Assembly (NCBI RefSeq): GCF_019061145.1
Contig: NZ_JAHQZS010000002.1
Coordinates: 620,001 to 684,000 of the forward strand
Length of the DNA: 64,000 nt
DNA from: Anianabacter salinae
Lineage (GTDB): Bacteria > Pseudomonadota > Alphaproteobacteria > Rhodobacterales > Rhodobacteraceae
Reading direction: 5' to 3'
Numbering within the stretch: the first letter of the stretch is position 1; every line of letters starts with the position of its first letter. Shown here in pieces: positions 52,216-60,398 of this stretch. Under the pieces are notes generated by a model. That model saw only the letters and a program-made list of their open reading frames with translations, had not been told where the DNA came from and did not search any database. Position numbers and translations under genes: made by a program.

Positions 52216-52851
52216 TCATGAGTGCCCGTGCAAGTCCTGCACACCCGCGACAAATGCGTCGTATTCGGCGTCGGGCAAGGTCACCACATGCTCCCTGGCG
52301 GGATAACGTCCAGCCCCGACATCGGTGCGGAACTCGCCGAACGCGGCGATCCGTTCACGTTGGAGCCGGGCGTATTCGGCGGCAAAGTCGCGGTAGGCCC
52401 GGGCATGGCGCGGCCTGTGGCCCCGGGTGCAGCCCAACACGTCCTCGGCGAACAGGTACTGCGCGTCGGCGCCGGGGCCAGCGCCCATCCCAAGCATCAC
52501 AAGGGACGTGCGGGCGCTGACCTCACGCGCCGCGCGGTCAGGCACGACCTCAAGCTCGGCCCCGAAGGCGCCCGCTTCTTCCAGCGCCTTCACATGCCGC
52601 CACACCGCAAGCGCGCTGGCAGACGTCTTTCCGACCGCCTTGAAGCCGCCGGTCCAGGTCGCCTTGGACGGGATCAACCCGACATGGCCCACCACGGGAA
52701 TTCCGTCATCGACCAAGGCGCGGACGGTCGCAAGGGACGAGACGGTCGCAAGGGACGACGCGCAATAGACGCGATCGCCGCCAAGTTGCATCACGCGGTG
52801 CGCCGCGCGCTGATACTCCTCTTGAGTGACAAGCTGCCCGTACAGCAGGTC
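52216..52851 (-). pseudogene. PanB-like (ketopantoate hydroxymethyltransferase family) gene, 5'-truncated
   Basis: About 210 residues match the middle and C-terminal part of PanB-family TIM barrels: GDLLYGQLVTQEEY, VRALVDDGIPVVGHVGLIPSKATWTGGFKAVGKT, KALEEAGAFGAELEVVP, LGMGAGPGADAQYLFAEDVLG. The first 90 or so residues, with the metal-binding Asp of the GDS motif, are absent. Upstream of about 52850 the DNA instead codes for a LacI-type C-terminus on the other strand. The frame stays open to 52947 only by chance. An 18-bp tandem duplication adds SSLATV. Divergent from housekeeping PanB, so the original substrate is uncertain. Confidence 0.8.
52723..52758. repeat. 18-bp tandem duplication in the panB-like fragment
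   Basis: GACGGTCGCAAGGGACGA occurs twice head to tail (52723-52740, 52741-52758), giving SSLATVSSLATV in the encoded protein. Confidence 0.9.
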
Positions 52852-53085
52852 GCCCTGCGCGAAGGCCGCAGCGCGGACCGCGTCGCACTGATCGTGAACG
52901 AATTGACCGAAGAAAGCCGCGCCGCGCTGATCGACCGCTACGCTCATGCCGTCATCGCAACGCCGCTGGACAGCCTGTGCCGCGCGCTGGTCACAGAGAT
53001 GCTTGACGCTGCGGCAGGCCAGGGCGGGCGGCCTGCAAGGTCGGCGCCGCTCGAGCCGCAGATATACACGCTTGAATCATTTTGA
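52849..53085 (+). pseudogene. C-terminal fragment of a second LacI-family regulator
   Basis: The plus-strand frame ending at TGA 53083-53085 encodes about 78 residues that align with the C-terminus of the intact LacI protein at 51146: VALREGRSADRVALIVNELTEESRAALIDRYAHAVIATPLDSLC against ALREIHATPRVALVVNEATKDSRAALSDGYATMVISTPLAALC. It ends EPQIYTLESF. All upstream domains, including the DNA-binding one, are missing and are replaced by the antisense of the panB-like fragment, so this is a deletion remnant. Confidence 0.82.
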
Positions 53086-53168
53086 CATGCGCTGATCTGC
53101 AGCTGCTCCTCATGACAGTTGCATGACTTCGGCTTGCGCGCCGCGCCGCACCCGCGCTTGATGCGGCG

Positions 53169-54416
53169 ATGAGTGGCCCGACCCTGTCCGACCTGTGCCG
53201 CGTCTTCGGGCGCATCGGCGTTCTGTCCTTTGGCGGACCGGCGGCGCAGATCGCGCTGATGCACCGCGAACTGGTCGAGGATCGCCCCTGGCTGACCGAA
53301 AAGCAGTATCTCGACGCGCTGTCGTTCTGCATGTTGCTGCCCGGTCCCGAGGCGATGCAACTTGCGACCTATTCGGGCTGGCGTTTGCGCGGGGTGCCCG
53401 GCGGGCTGATCGCGGGCGGGCTGTTCGTCTTGCCGGGCGCGCTGGTGATCCTTGGGCTGGCCGCGCTTTATGCTGCGCTGGGGTCGGTGCCGCTGGTGCA
53501 GGCGCTATTTCTGGGGATCAAGGCGGCGGTCCTCGTGATCGTCGTCGAGGCACTGGCCAAGGTGTCGCGGCGCGCGCTGAAATCGCCGGACCGCTGGGTC
53601 ATCGCCGCGCTGTCCTTCGTGGCCCTGTTCGTCTTTGCGGCGCCGTTTCCGCTGATCGTGGTGGCGGCAGCGGCATATGGCGCGCTGGTCGCCACGGGCG
53701 CAGCCCCGCAGGCCGCCGCACCCCCGCTGCGACGGCTGTTGCCGACGGTGGCCGCCGGGCTTGCGATCTGGTGGCTGCCGGTCGCGGCGCTGGCGGCAAC
53801 GGGCGCGGACAGGCTGGTGGCGGTGGCGCTGTTCTTCTCCAAGCTCGCTGTCGTCACCTTCGGCGGCGCCTATGCCGTGCTGGCCTACATGACGCAGGCC
53901 GCCGTCGAGACCGAGGGCTGGCTGACCACCGAGCAGATGATCGACGGGCTGGGACTGGCCGAGACGACGCCGGGCCCGCTGATCCTGGTCACCGAGTTCG
54001 TCGGCTATCTGGCGGGCGTGCAGGCGGGCGGCTGGCCGATGGGGCTGGCGGCGGCGGCGGTGACGCTGTGGGTGACGTTCGTGCCGTGTTTCCTGTGGAT
54101 CTTCGCCGGGGCGCCCTTCATCGACTGGATCGGCACGCGGCCGCGCCTGTCGGGCGCGCTGTCGGCGATCACTGCGGCGGTCGTCGGCGTGATCCTGAAC
54201 CTGTCGCTGTGGTTCGCGGCGCACGTCGCCTTTGGCACGGTCGAGCGGACGACATGGGGACCGCTGCGGATGATCCTGCCCGACTGGTCCAGCTTTGAGG
54301 CGCGGGTGCCTGTGCTGGCTGCGCTGGCGGCGGCGCTGCTGCTCTGGCGGCGCTGGCCGCTGCCACTGGTGCTGGCGGTCTCGGCGGCTGCGGGCGTCCT
54401 TGTCGCCCAGATTTGA
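53169..54416 (+). CDS. chrA: Chromate transporter, two-domain CHR family
   Basis: A 415-residue inner-membrane protein made of two homologous CHR halves. The first has FGRIGVLSFGGPAAQIALMHRELVE and MLLPGPEAMQLATYSGW (residues about 13-70); the second has FFSKLAVVTFGGAYAVLAYMTQAAVE and GLAETTPGPLILVTEFVGYLAG (about 222-280). Characterised members export chromate or sulfate-like anions. No chrB-type regulator is adjacent. It is the first intact gene after the decayed iol region. Confidence 0.9.
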   Translation: MSGPTLSDLCRVFGRIGVLSFGGPAAQIALMHRELVEDRPWLTEKQYLDALSFCMLLPGPEAMQLATYSGWRLRGVPGGLIAGGLFVLPGALVILGLAALYAALGSVPLVQALFLGIKAAVLVIVVEALAKVSRRALKSPDRWVIAALSFVALFVFAAPFPLIVVAAAAYGALVATGAAPQAAAPPLRRLLPTVAAGLAIWWLPVAALAATGADRLVAVALFFSKLAVVTFGGAYAVLAYMTQAAVETEGWLTTEQMIDGLGLAETTPGPLILVTEFVGYLAGVQAGGWPMGLAAAAVTLWVTFVPCFLWIFAGAPFIDWIGTRPRLSGALSAITAAVVGVILNLSLWFAAHVAFGTVERTTWGPLRMILPDWSSFEARVPVLAALAAALLLWRRWPLPLVLAVSAAAGVLVAQI

Positions 54417-54513
54417 GGCATTTCCCCGGCCCCGCCACCACATCCTGAGGCCCCCTTTCCTTCGGGCGCGAATCTCGTATGGTGAGGGCCATTCGGAACC
54501 AGAAGGACGGCCC

Positions 54514-54966
54514 ATGTCGCGCGACATCGACTACGGAAACCTCATGCACCGGGCCATGCGCGGCCTGATCCGCGAGGTTCTGGAGACGGTCGCAAGGATC
54601 GGCCTGCCGGGCGATCACCACTTCTTCATCACCTTCGACACGCTGCACCCGGACGTCGAGATGGCCGACTGGCTGTCAGACCGGTACCCCGAGGACATGA
54701 CGGTCGTGATGCAGCACTGGTTCGACAATCTCGATGTCGGCGAAGAAGGCTTCGCGATCACGCTGAACTTCGGCGACGCGCCCGAGCCGCTGTATATTCC
54801 CTATGACGCGATCCGCACCTTCGTGGACCCGTCTGTCGAGTTCGGCCTGCGTTTCGAGACGCAGGAAACCGAGGCGGCGGACACAGACGAGGACGACGAG
54901 GAACAGGACGACGACGCGCCGCGCAAGGACGCCGACGTGGTCAGCCTCGACAGCTTTCGCAAGTAG
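54514..54966 (+). CDS. sspB: SspB adaptor for ClpXP (alphaproteobacterial type)
   Basis: A 150-residue adaptor that binds the tmRNA tag and delivers tagged proteins to ClpXP. The N-terminal tag-binding domain (RDIDYGNLMHRAMRGLIREVLE... HHFFITFDT...) is followed by a very acidic linker (TDEDDEEQDDD at about residues 125-135) and the short C-terminal ClpX-binding tail ADVVSLDSFRK. ATG at 54514 follows GAAGGA. Its expected ligand, the tag ANDNRAPVAVAA, is encoded at 25206. Confidence 0.93.
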   Translation: MSRDIDYGNLMHRAMRGLIREVLETVARIGLPGDHHFFITFDTLHPDVEMADWLSDRYPEDMTVVMQHWFDNLDVGEEGFAITLNFGDAPEPLYIPYDAIRTFVDPSVEFGLRFETQETEAADTDEDDEEQDDDAPRKDADVVSLDSFRK

Positions 54967-54970
54967 CGCC

Positions 54971-55147
54971 CTAAAGCCGCGCCGCGGCCTCGTCCTGGGG
55001 CGCTTTGGTGCACCACAGGTCTTCCTGTTTTTCCCAGACGGCGGTGCCTTCGGTCGCGTGAACCAGCACCTGTCCGGGGCGGGTCTCGATGATCTCGGGC
55101 GACAAGAGGTTCAGGAACAGCGCGAGGGCTTCGGCGGTGATGCACAT
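54971..55147 (-). CDS. 58-residue conserved-looking small protein
   Basis: ATG at 55147 behind AAGGAGAC, 58 codons, TAG at 54971-54973. The sequence starts MCITAEALALFLNLLSPEI and contains RPGQVLVHATEGTAVWEKQEDLWCTKAP. It is a soluble small protein with a hydrophobic N-terminal helix and no recognisable domain. The strong ribosome site, codon use like its neighbours and convergent placement 4 nt from the sspB stop support it as real. Function unknown. Confidence 0.7.
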   Translation of the reverse strand: MCITAEALALFLNLLSPEIIETRPGQVLVHATEGTAVWEKQEDLWCTKAPQDEAAARL

Positions 55148-55429
55148 GGTGTGTCTCCTTTTGCGATCAGCTCAAGGCGCCTCCCCCCACCTTTGATGGC
55201 GTGACGCAAGTGTAGCACGGCAGCGCAGGACGCGGCGGCGCGGATGCCGCCCCCGCCCGCCCGGAACCCGCCGATGCGCCCAAGGACCGGGCAAGTTGGA
55301 CAAGCCTGCCTCAAGACGCGGCACCCGCAAAGCCCGAACAGCCGCGATCCGTTTGCGATAGCAGAATTGTCATCGGCCGTGCGCGGGCCTATCAGGGCGT
55401 CGATACCGCTACCCCCCGGAGGATTGCCG
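55148..55429. other. Spacer between the small gene and fumC
   Basis: 282 nt, divergent promoters expected for both flanking genes. GC-rich first part without a frame I trust; GGAGGA at 55418-55423 is the fumC ribosome site. No terminator or repeat seen. Confidence 0.4.
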
Positions 55430-56824
55430 ATGACCGCCACCCGCACCGAAACCGACAGCTTTGGCCCGCTCGAGGTGCCCGCCGACAAGTATTGGGGCGC
55501 ACAGACCCAACGCTCGATCATCAACTTCCCCATCGGGTGGGAGCGTCAGCCGGTTCCGATCATCCGCGCGCTTGGCGTCGTCAAGAAAGCCTGCGCGCAG
55601 GCAAACCTGACGCTGGGAACGATCGACAGGACGATCGGCGACGCCATCGTCGCGGCAGCAGGCGAAGTGATCGACGGCAAGTTCGACGACAACTTTCCGC
55701 TGGTGGTCTGGCAGACCGGATCGGGCACGCAGTCGAACATGAACGCGAACGAGGTGATCTCGAACCGCGCCATCGAGATGCTGGGCGGCGAGATGGGGTC
55801 GAAAAAGCCCGTTCACCCCAATGACCACTGCAACATGGGCCAGTCGTCGAACGACACCTTCCCCACGGCGATGCATGTGGGCATCGCGATGCATGCCCGC
55901 GACGTGCTGCTCCCGGGGCTGGAAAAGCTGGCCGCCGCGCTGGAGGCCAAACGCGACGCCTTTGCGCATATCATCAAGATCGGCCGCACCCACACCCAGG
56001 ACGCAACGCCGCTGACGCTGGGCCAGGAATTTTCGGGCTACGCGCACCAGGTCCGCAAGGGGATCGAGCGGGTCAACGCCTGCCTGCCCGACATCTACGA
56101 GCTGGCGCAGGGCGGCACCGCCGTGGGCACCGGGCTGAACACGAAAAAGGGCTGGGCCGAGATGGTCGCCGCCAACATGGCCGAGATCACCGGCCTGCCC
56201 TTCGTCACCGCTCCCAACAAGTTCGAGGCGCTGGCGGCGCACGACGCGATGGTGATGTTCTCGGGCGCGCTGAAGACCGTGGCGGCGTCGCTGTTCAAGA
56301 TCGCCAACGACATCCGGCTTCTGGGCTCTGGCCCGCGCTCTGGCCTTGGCGAGCTGATCCTGCCCGAGAACGAGCCCGGCTCGTCGATCATGCCCGGCAA
56401 GGTGAACCCGACGCAGGCAGAGGCGCTGACGATGGTCTGCGCGCATGTCATGGGCAACGATGCCGCCGTCGGCTTTGCCGGATCGCAGGGCCATTTCGAG
56501 CTGAACGTCTACAACCCGATGATGTCGTACAACGTGCTGCAATCCATGCAGCTTCTGGGCGATGCCGCGTCGGCCTTCACCGACAACATGGTCGTCGGGA
56601 TCGAGGCGAACGAGGCGCGGATCGAGAAGCTGATGAAGGAATCGCTGATGCTGGTCACGGCGCTGGCGCCCACGATCGGCTATGACAACGCCACCAAGGT
56701 CGCCAAGACCGCGCACAAGAACGGCACCACGCTTCGCGAGGAAGCGGTGGCGCTGGGCTTCGTGGACGCGGAGACCTTTGACCGCGTGGTGCGGCCCGAG
56801 GACATGATCGGGCCGAAGGACTGA
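55430..56824 (+). CDS. fumC: Fumarate hydratase class II
   Basis: Hydrates fumarate to L-malate in the TCA cycle; an iron-free, tetrameric enzyme. It has 464 residues, the standard length. Signature blocks: [14 protein letters not shown] (about residues 98-111), [14 protein letters not shown] (about 129-142), the general acid/base His in [10 protein letters not shown], and the catalytic loop [13 protein letters not shown] (about 318-330). ATG at 55430 follows GGAGGA. Hairpin repeat copy 4 follows the stop. Confidence 0.97.
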   Translation: MTATRTETDSFGPLEVPADKYWGAQTQRSIINFPIGWERQPVPIIRALGVVKKACAQANLTLGTIDRTIGDAIVAAAGEVIDGKFDDNFPLVVWQTGSGTQSNMNANEVISNRAIEMLGGEMGSKKPVHPNDHCNMGQSSNDTFPTAMHVGIAMHARDVLLPGLEKLAAALEAKRDAFAHIIKIGRTHTQDATPLTLGQEFSGYAHQVRKGIERVNACLPDIYELAQGGTAVGTGLNTKKGWAEMVAANMAEITGLPFVTAPNKFEALAAHDAMVMFSGALKTVAASLFKIANDIRLLGSGPRSGLGELILPENEPGSSIMPGKVNPTQAEALTMVCAHVMGNDAAVGFAGSQGHFELNVYNPMMSYNVLQSMQLLGDAASAFTDNMVVGIEANEARIEKLMKESLMLVTALAPTIGYDNATKVAKTAHKNGTTLREEAVALGFVDAETFDRVVRPEDMIGPKD

Positions 56825-56830
56825 CGGCAA

Positions 56831-56888
56831 GGCTGGGGGGACGCTGTCCCCCCAGACCCCCCTGGAGGTATTTGGAGACCAAAGATGA
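56831..56888 (+). repeat. Dispersed hairpin repeat, copy 4
   Basis: Inverted repeat CTGGGGGGAC / GTCCCCCCAG around GCT (56833-56855), then ACCCCCCTGGAGGTATTT and the tail GGAGACCAAAGATGA. It follows fumC and immediately precedes the DUF4169 start, so that gene's leader contains repeat sequence. Confidence 0.87.
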
Positions 56889-56901
56889 CGGGGTGCGGGC
56901 A

Positions 56902-57084
56902 GTGACGGAAAAGGTGATCCGTCTTGGCAAGATCCGGAAAGCGCGGGCGCGGCAGACGGACAGGCGCACGGCTGACGCCAACGCGGTCGCCTTCGGGCGG
57001 ACCAAGGCTGAAAAGGCGCGGGACAAGGCCGAGACCGGGCGCGCCGCGCGGGACCTTGACGGCAAGCGGCGGAACGAGCCGTGA
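56902..57084 (+). CDS. DUF4169 family protein
   Basis: A 60-residue, highly charged, helical protein with the family pattern VIRLGKIRKARARQTDRRTADANAVAFGRTKAEKARDKAE and a C-terminal LDGKRRNEP. GTG at 56902 is taken as start because the upstream ATG (56872) lies in the repeat. It overlaps the ribbon-helix-helix gene by 4 nt (ATGA-type), the usual pairing in Rhodobacterales. Function unknown. Confidence 0.82.
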   Translation: MTEKVIRLGKIRKARARQTDRRTADANAVAFGRTKAEKARDKAETGRAARDLDGKRRNEP

Positions 57085-57332
57085 GCGGCCGCCCCGTAAA
57101 GCGCTCGCTCACCTTGCGGGGGCACCGCACCAGCGTGTCGCTAGAGGACGCGTTCTGGGACGGGTTCCGCGAGATGGCGGCGGCACGCGGCATCGGATTG
57201 AACGCGCTGGCGACCGAGATCGACGCGGCGCGGGGCCTGGAGACCGGGCTGGCTTCGGCGATCCGGGTGCAGGTGCTTGACCATTACCGCACGGCGGTCA
57301 GGAGCGGCGGCAAAAGCGGCGACCATACTTGA
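57081..57332 (+). CDS. Ribbon-helix-helix domain protein
   Basis: An 83-residue putative DNA-binding protein. The RHH fold is visible as a strand KRSLTLRGHRTSVSLE followed by helices FWDGFREMAAARG and GLNALATEIDAARG. Members are annotated as RHH_4 or aryl-sulfate-sulfotransferase-linked. It is coupled to the DUF4169 gene. The last 35 nt overlap the convergent FadB-like gene. Confidence 0.85.
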   Translation: MSGRPVKRSLTLRGHRTSVSLEDAFWDGFREMAAARGIGLNALATEIDAARGLETGLASAIRVQVLDHYRTAVRSGGKSGDHT

Positions 57333-59220
57333 TCGCGTCCGACCACAGCGGATGCGGCGCCCAGAGGCGCGGCACCGTCTGGGCAAGGGGCGCGAGGGCG
57401 CGGCGCAGCGGGATCAGACCGCGCGCATCGGCGGCCATGAGTGGACCGCCGCCCGGCGCGGGCGCACCGGCGGCGCGCACGGCGACAAGGTCAGCGGTGG
57501 CAGGGCTATAGCCCTCGGCCACTAGCTCGAGGGCGGCGTTCACCAGCGCACCGTGCAACGCGTCGAGGATCTCGGCCTCGTTCAGCGCGCGCGGTGCGAT
57601 ACCCCGCTTGTCCCTGATCTGCGCCAGAACATGATCGAGCGCCGGGTCGGCCTCGGGGCCGTCCGGGCCGTGCAGGTAATAGCCGTGCCCTGCCGCCTGC
57701 CCGTTTCGCCCGGCGGCGCGCAGGATGGCGGGCAGTGCCGCGCCGCGCGCGTCGCGGCCGGGGCCGAGTTGTTCGTGCAGAAGACTGCGCGGGGCGTCCA
57801 GGCCGTCGGCGTCCAGCGTCTCGAACACCGGACGGGCATAGCGCGCCGCCCGCATCGCGGCATCCACCTGTGCGACCTGCGCGCCCTCTTCCAGAAGCGC
57901 CTGCGCCGCCCAGCGAAGCCGCGCGATCAGCCTTTCGCCGACAGGACCGTCCGTTCGCCGCAACACCGGCACGATCCCGGCCTGCCGCATCAGCGCGGCA
58001 ATGGCGGCGCGGTCGGGCGCGGGCCCAGCACCAAGTTCGGCGATGGACGTGCCCGCCGCGATCTGCACGGGAACGCCACGCGGAAATGCCCTTAGCGCCT
58101 CGCGGCTGGCGGGCAGCGGCAGGTCAGACACCAGCGCCGCGGGCAGATCGACCGGGCCAGTCTCGGCCAGCCTGCGCAGCGGTTCAGGGCCAAGTGGCAG
58201 CGGAACGATCACCGCCTCTGCCCGGCGAAGAGCCGCGGGGTCGACACCTGCCGAGATTCGGTCAATCACCGCATCGCCGCAGCGCGCGACCAGATCGTCG
58301 GCAGCCGCGTCGGCGGCGTCCAGGGTCGGGCCGATCAGCGCCACCCGTCCCCCGGCGTTCAGAACGGCGGCCGCGGCGTCGAGGCAGACGCTGTCAAGCC
58401 CGGCGCAGGCGAGATTGTCGGGCGCTTGCGTGCCACGCGATTCGCACTCGGCTGAAGCCAGATGGAGGCGCGCCTGCGCAGCGGGGTGGCGGCGGGTTTC
58501 CGTGGCCAGCACCTCGGACACCTCGGCGGCGGCGCTTGCAGGCAGCAAAAGCGTCGCCTCGAGCACCTCGCCAAGCGCGGGCGCCCGCTGGCGCAGGCCA
58601 GTGAGGGCGCCAAGTTGCGCCGCCGCTCCGGCAAGGCCGCGCTCTTCGGTGCAGGTTGGGCGCGGGCCGAGGCCGCGTTCCAGCAACGCGCGCGCGAACA
58701 CCTGCGCCGCAGGGACCACCGGGCCGGACGTCGTCTTGTCGAGAAGGCGCAGACCGCAGGCCGCGTCGGCAGGCACAGCCTCGCCCTCGGCAAGGATCGC
58801 GATTGCGGCGGCGAGACCTGAGAGCCGCATGAGGCGAGGCGCCGCTGCGCCCGCAGGCACAAGTCCCAGTGATGCCTCGGGCGAAAGAAGGATCGCCCCC
58901 GCGGCGGCGACGCGGTAATGCGCGGCCAGCGCAAGCGCGAGGCATGGCCCCGACACCCTGCCCGACAGCGCCGCGATGACCGGGGCGGGAAAACGCTCGA
59001 TCCGGTGCGCAAGCTCGGACAGGGAGGGCGCGGCGAAAGGGTCGTCGAAAATCGCCGCATCGGCCGCCGTGAGATCAAGAACGATGGCCCGGGCGTCCTT
59101 GTGCGCCGCAAGGACATCGCACTGGTCTTGCCGGGCAGCCGCACCGCAGGCCGAGACGACAAGCGTCCGGATGCCGTGCTGGCCAAGTGTCGTGCGATCC
59201 TCGGGTCGTCGGTCCAACAT
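57298..59220 (-). CDS. Diverged FadB-like fusion: enoyl-CoA hydratase plus 3-hydroxyacyl-CoA dehydrogenase
   Basis: A 640-residue three-part protein. Residues 1-190 form a crotonase fold (APVIAALSGRVSGPCLALALAAHYRVAAAGAILLSPEASLGLVPAG). About 280-430 form a Rossmann domain, and 450-640 the helical 3HCDH domains (GERLIARLRWAAQALLEEGAQVAQVDAAMR). The Rossmann loop reads VALIGPTLDAADAA instead of GxGxxG, and the crotonase active-site Glu pair is unclear, so NAD use and hydratase activity are doubtful. ATG at 59220 has no clear ribosome site. Confidence 0.8.
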   Translation of the reverse strand: MLDRRPEDRTTLGQHGIRTLVVSACGAAARQDQCDVLAAHKDARAIVLDLTAADAAIFDDPFAAPSLSELAHRIERFPAPVIAALSGRVSGPCLALALAAHYRVAAAGAILLSPEASLGLVPAGAAAPRLMRLSGLAAAIAILAEGEAVPADAACGLRLLDKTTSGPVVPAAQVFARALLERGLGPRPTCTEERGLAGAAAQLGALTGLRQRAPALGEVLEATLLLPASAAAEVSEVLATETRRHPAAQARLHLASAECESRGTQAPDNLACAGLDSVCLDAAAAVLNAGGRVALIGPTLDAADAAADDLVARCGDAVIDRISAGVDPAALRRAEAVIVPLPLGPEPLRRLAETGPVDLPAALVSDLPLPASREALRAFPRGVPVQIAAGTSIAELGAGPAPDRAAIAALMRQAGIVPVLRRTDGPVGERLIARLRWAAQALLEEGAQVAQVDAAMRAARYARPVFETLDADGLDAPRSLLHEQLGPGRDARGAALPAILRAAGRNGQAAGHGYYLHGPDGPEADPALDHVLAQIRDKRGIAPRALNEAEILDALHGALVNAALELVAEGYSPATADLVAVRAAGAPAPGGGPLMAADARGLIPLRRALAPLAQTVPRLWAPHPLWSDAIKYGRRFCRRS

Positions 59221-59395
59221 GGGTCTGCACGCGCTACATGCGCCCGATCTGGCGCTTGGCCGCAGAATAGGCCGTATATGTAGCCAGTCCAAACCAAATA
59301 TCGTGGAGCGCCCCGGATTTCTTGCCATATTCAGAGGGAAATGATGAGGTACCTGCCCCAATTCGGGGGCATCGAAGCCCTTGCAAGTTATATTC

Positions 59396-59412
59396 AACAT
59401 ATCATATATGTT
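59396..59412. promoter_or_regulatory. Palindromic operator in front of the sulfur module
   Basis: AACATAT-CAT-ATATGTT, a perfect 7-3-7 inverted repeat in an AT-rich 251-nt spacer (59221-59471). TTGCAA (59382-59387) and TATATG lie around it as a possible -35/-10, so it would overlap the promoter. ArsR-type sulfide sensors (BigR/SqrR) are known to bind AT-rich palindromes before such YeeE/YedE genes; no such regulator gene is in this window. Confidence 0.6.
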
Positions 59413-59471
59413 TACAGCAACACAGGTTCGAACGCGTGCCCTTGCCCGCGCACCGCACAGGAGACGATGAC

Positions 59472-59897
59472 ATGCCGCTAGACTGGATCATGGGATTGAT
59501 CGGGGGGCTGATGATCGGCTCGGCCGCCGCGATGTTCCTGCTTATCAACGGCCGCATCATGGGCGCCTCGGGCATCCTTGGCGGGCTTGTCGACGGAACC
59601 GGCCGGTCCAACCGCAGCGAGCGGCTGTTCTTCGTGGCCGGCCTGTTCCTCGTGCCGCTGGCTGTCGTGCAGGTCTACGAGCGAGTCGATACCAACCTGA
59701 CGGGCAACCTGGCGGTGGTGGTCGCGGCGGGCCTGCTGGTCGGCATCGGCACGCGGATCGCCAATGGCTGCACCTCGGGGCACGGGGTGTGCGGGATCTC
59801 GCGCCTGTCGCTGCGCGGGATGGTGGCGACGGTGTTCTACATTCTTGCGGGCGGCGTGACCGTCGTGGTGTTCAAACACCTTCTGGGGATCATCTGA
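59472..59897 (+). CDS. YeeE/YedE family membrane protein, first half-transporter
   Basis: A 141-residue inner-membrane protein with about four helices. Conserved signatures of the thiosulfate/sulfur-compound importer family are GASGILGG (about residues 31-38) and [24 protein letters not shown] (about 92-115), whose Cys residues relay the sulfur compound. ATG at 59472 follows AGGAGA. It pairs with the next gene, with which it shares one base. Confidence 0.9.
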   Translation: MPLDWIMGLIGGLMIGSAAAMFLLINGRIMGASGILGGLVDGTGRSNRSERLFFVAGLFLVPLAVVQVYERVDTNLTGNLAVVVAAGLLVGIGTRIANGCTSGHGVCGISRLSLRGMVATVFYILAGGVTVVVFKHLLGII

Positions 59898-60334
59898 TGA
59901 ACATGCGCAACATTTTCGCCTTGCTGTCTGGCGGGCTTTTCGGCGCGGGGCTGACCGTCTCGGGCATGGTCGACACCGCCAAGGTGCAGGGCTGGCTCGA
60001 CGTGTTCGGCACTTGGGACCCGACGCTGGCCTTCGTGATGGGGGGCGCGATCCTGCCGATGGCAATCGCGTGGTACATCGCGCGCGGACGGCAGCCCGCG
60101 CTTGGCGGCAGTTTTCCCGCGCCAAGCGATCCGCGTCTCGGGCGCAACCTGATCGTCGGCTCGACCCTGTTCGGGATGGGCTGGGGGCTGGCCGGGCTGT
60201 GTCCCGGTCCGGCGGTGGCGTCGCTCAGCTATGGCGGGGTCGGCGGGCTGGTGTTCATGGCAGCGATGCTGGCGGGCATGTGGGCCGCTCCGCCCCTGCG
60301 TGCCAGGCTCGATGCGATGGGCGCAGCCGCCTGA
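59897..60334 (+). CDS. YeeE/YedE family membrane protein, second half-transporter
   Basis: A 145-residue membrane protein completing the split transporter. Motifs: LLSGGLFGAGLTVSGMVD (about residues 9-26) and GMGWGLAGLCPGPAVASLSYGG (about 95-116), with the conserved Cys in GLCPGP. The start overlaps the previous stop (TGATG). The two halves together equal one full-length YeeE. Confidence 0.9.
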   Translation: MNMRNIFALLSGGLFGAGLTVSGMVDTAKVQGWLDVFGTWDPTLAFVMGGAILPMAIAWYIARGRQPALGGSFPAPSDPRLGRNLIVGSTLFGMGWGLAGLCPGPAVASLSYGGVGGLVFMAAMLAGMWAAPPLRARLDAMGAAA

Positions 60335-60398
60335 GCGGGGCGCGGTTCGCCGCGCCTCCCCTTGCATGGGGCCGGGGTCGAGGCGTATGAGGTATGGC

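Noticed and set aside
42127-53085. iol locus as a mobile genomic island
   Set aside because: No integrase, transposase, tRNA junction or flanking direct repeat is visible; the damage looks like in-place decay.
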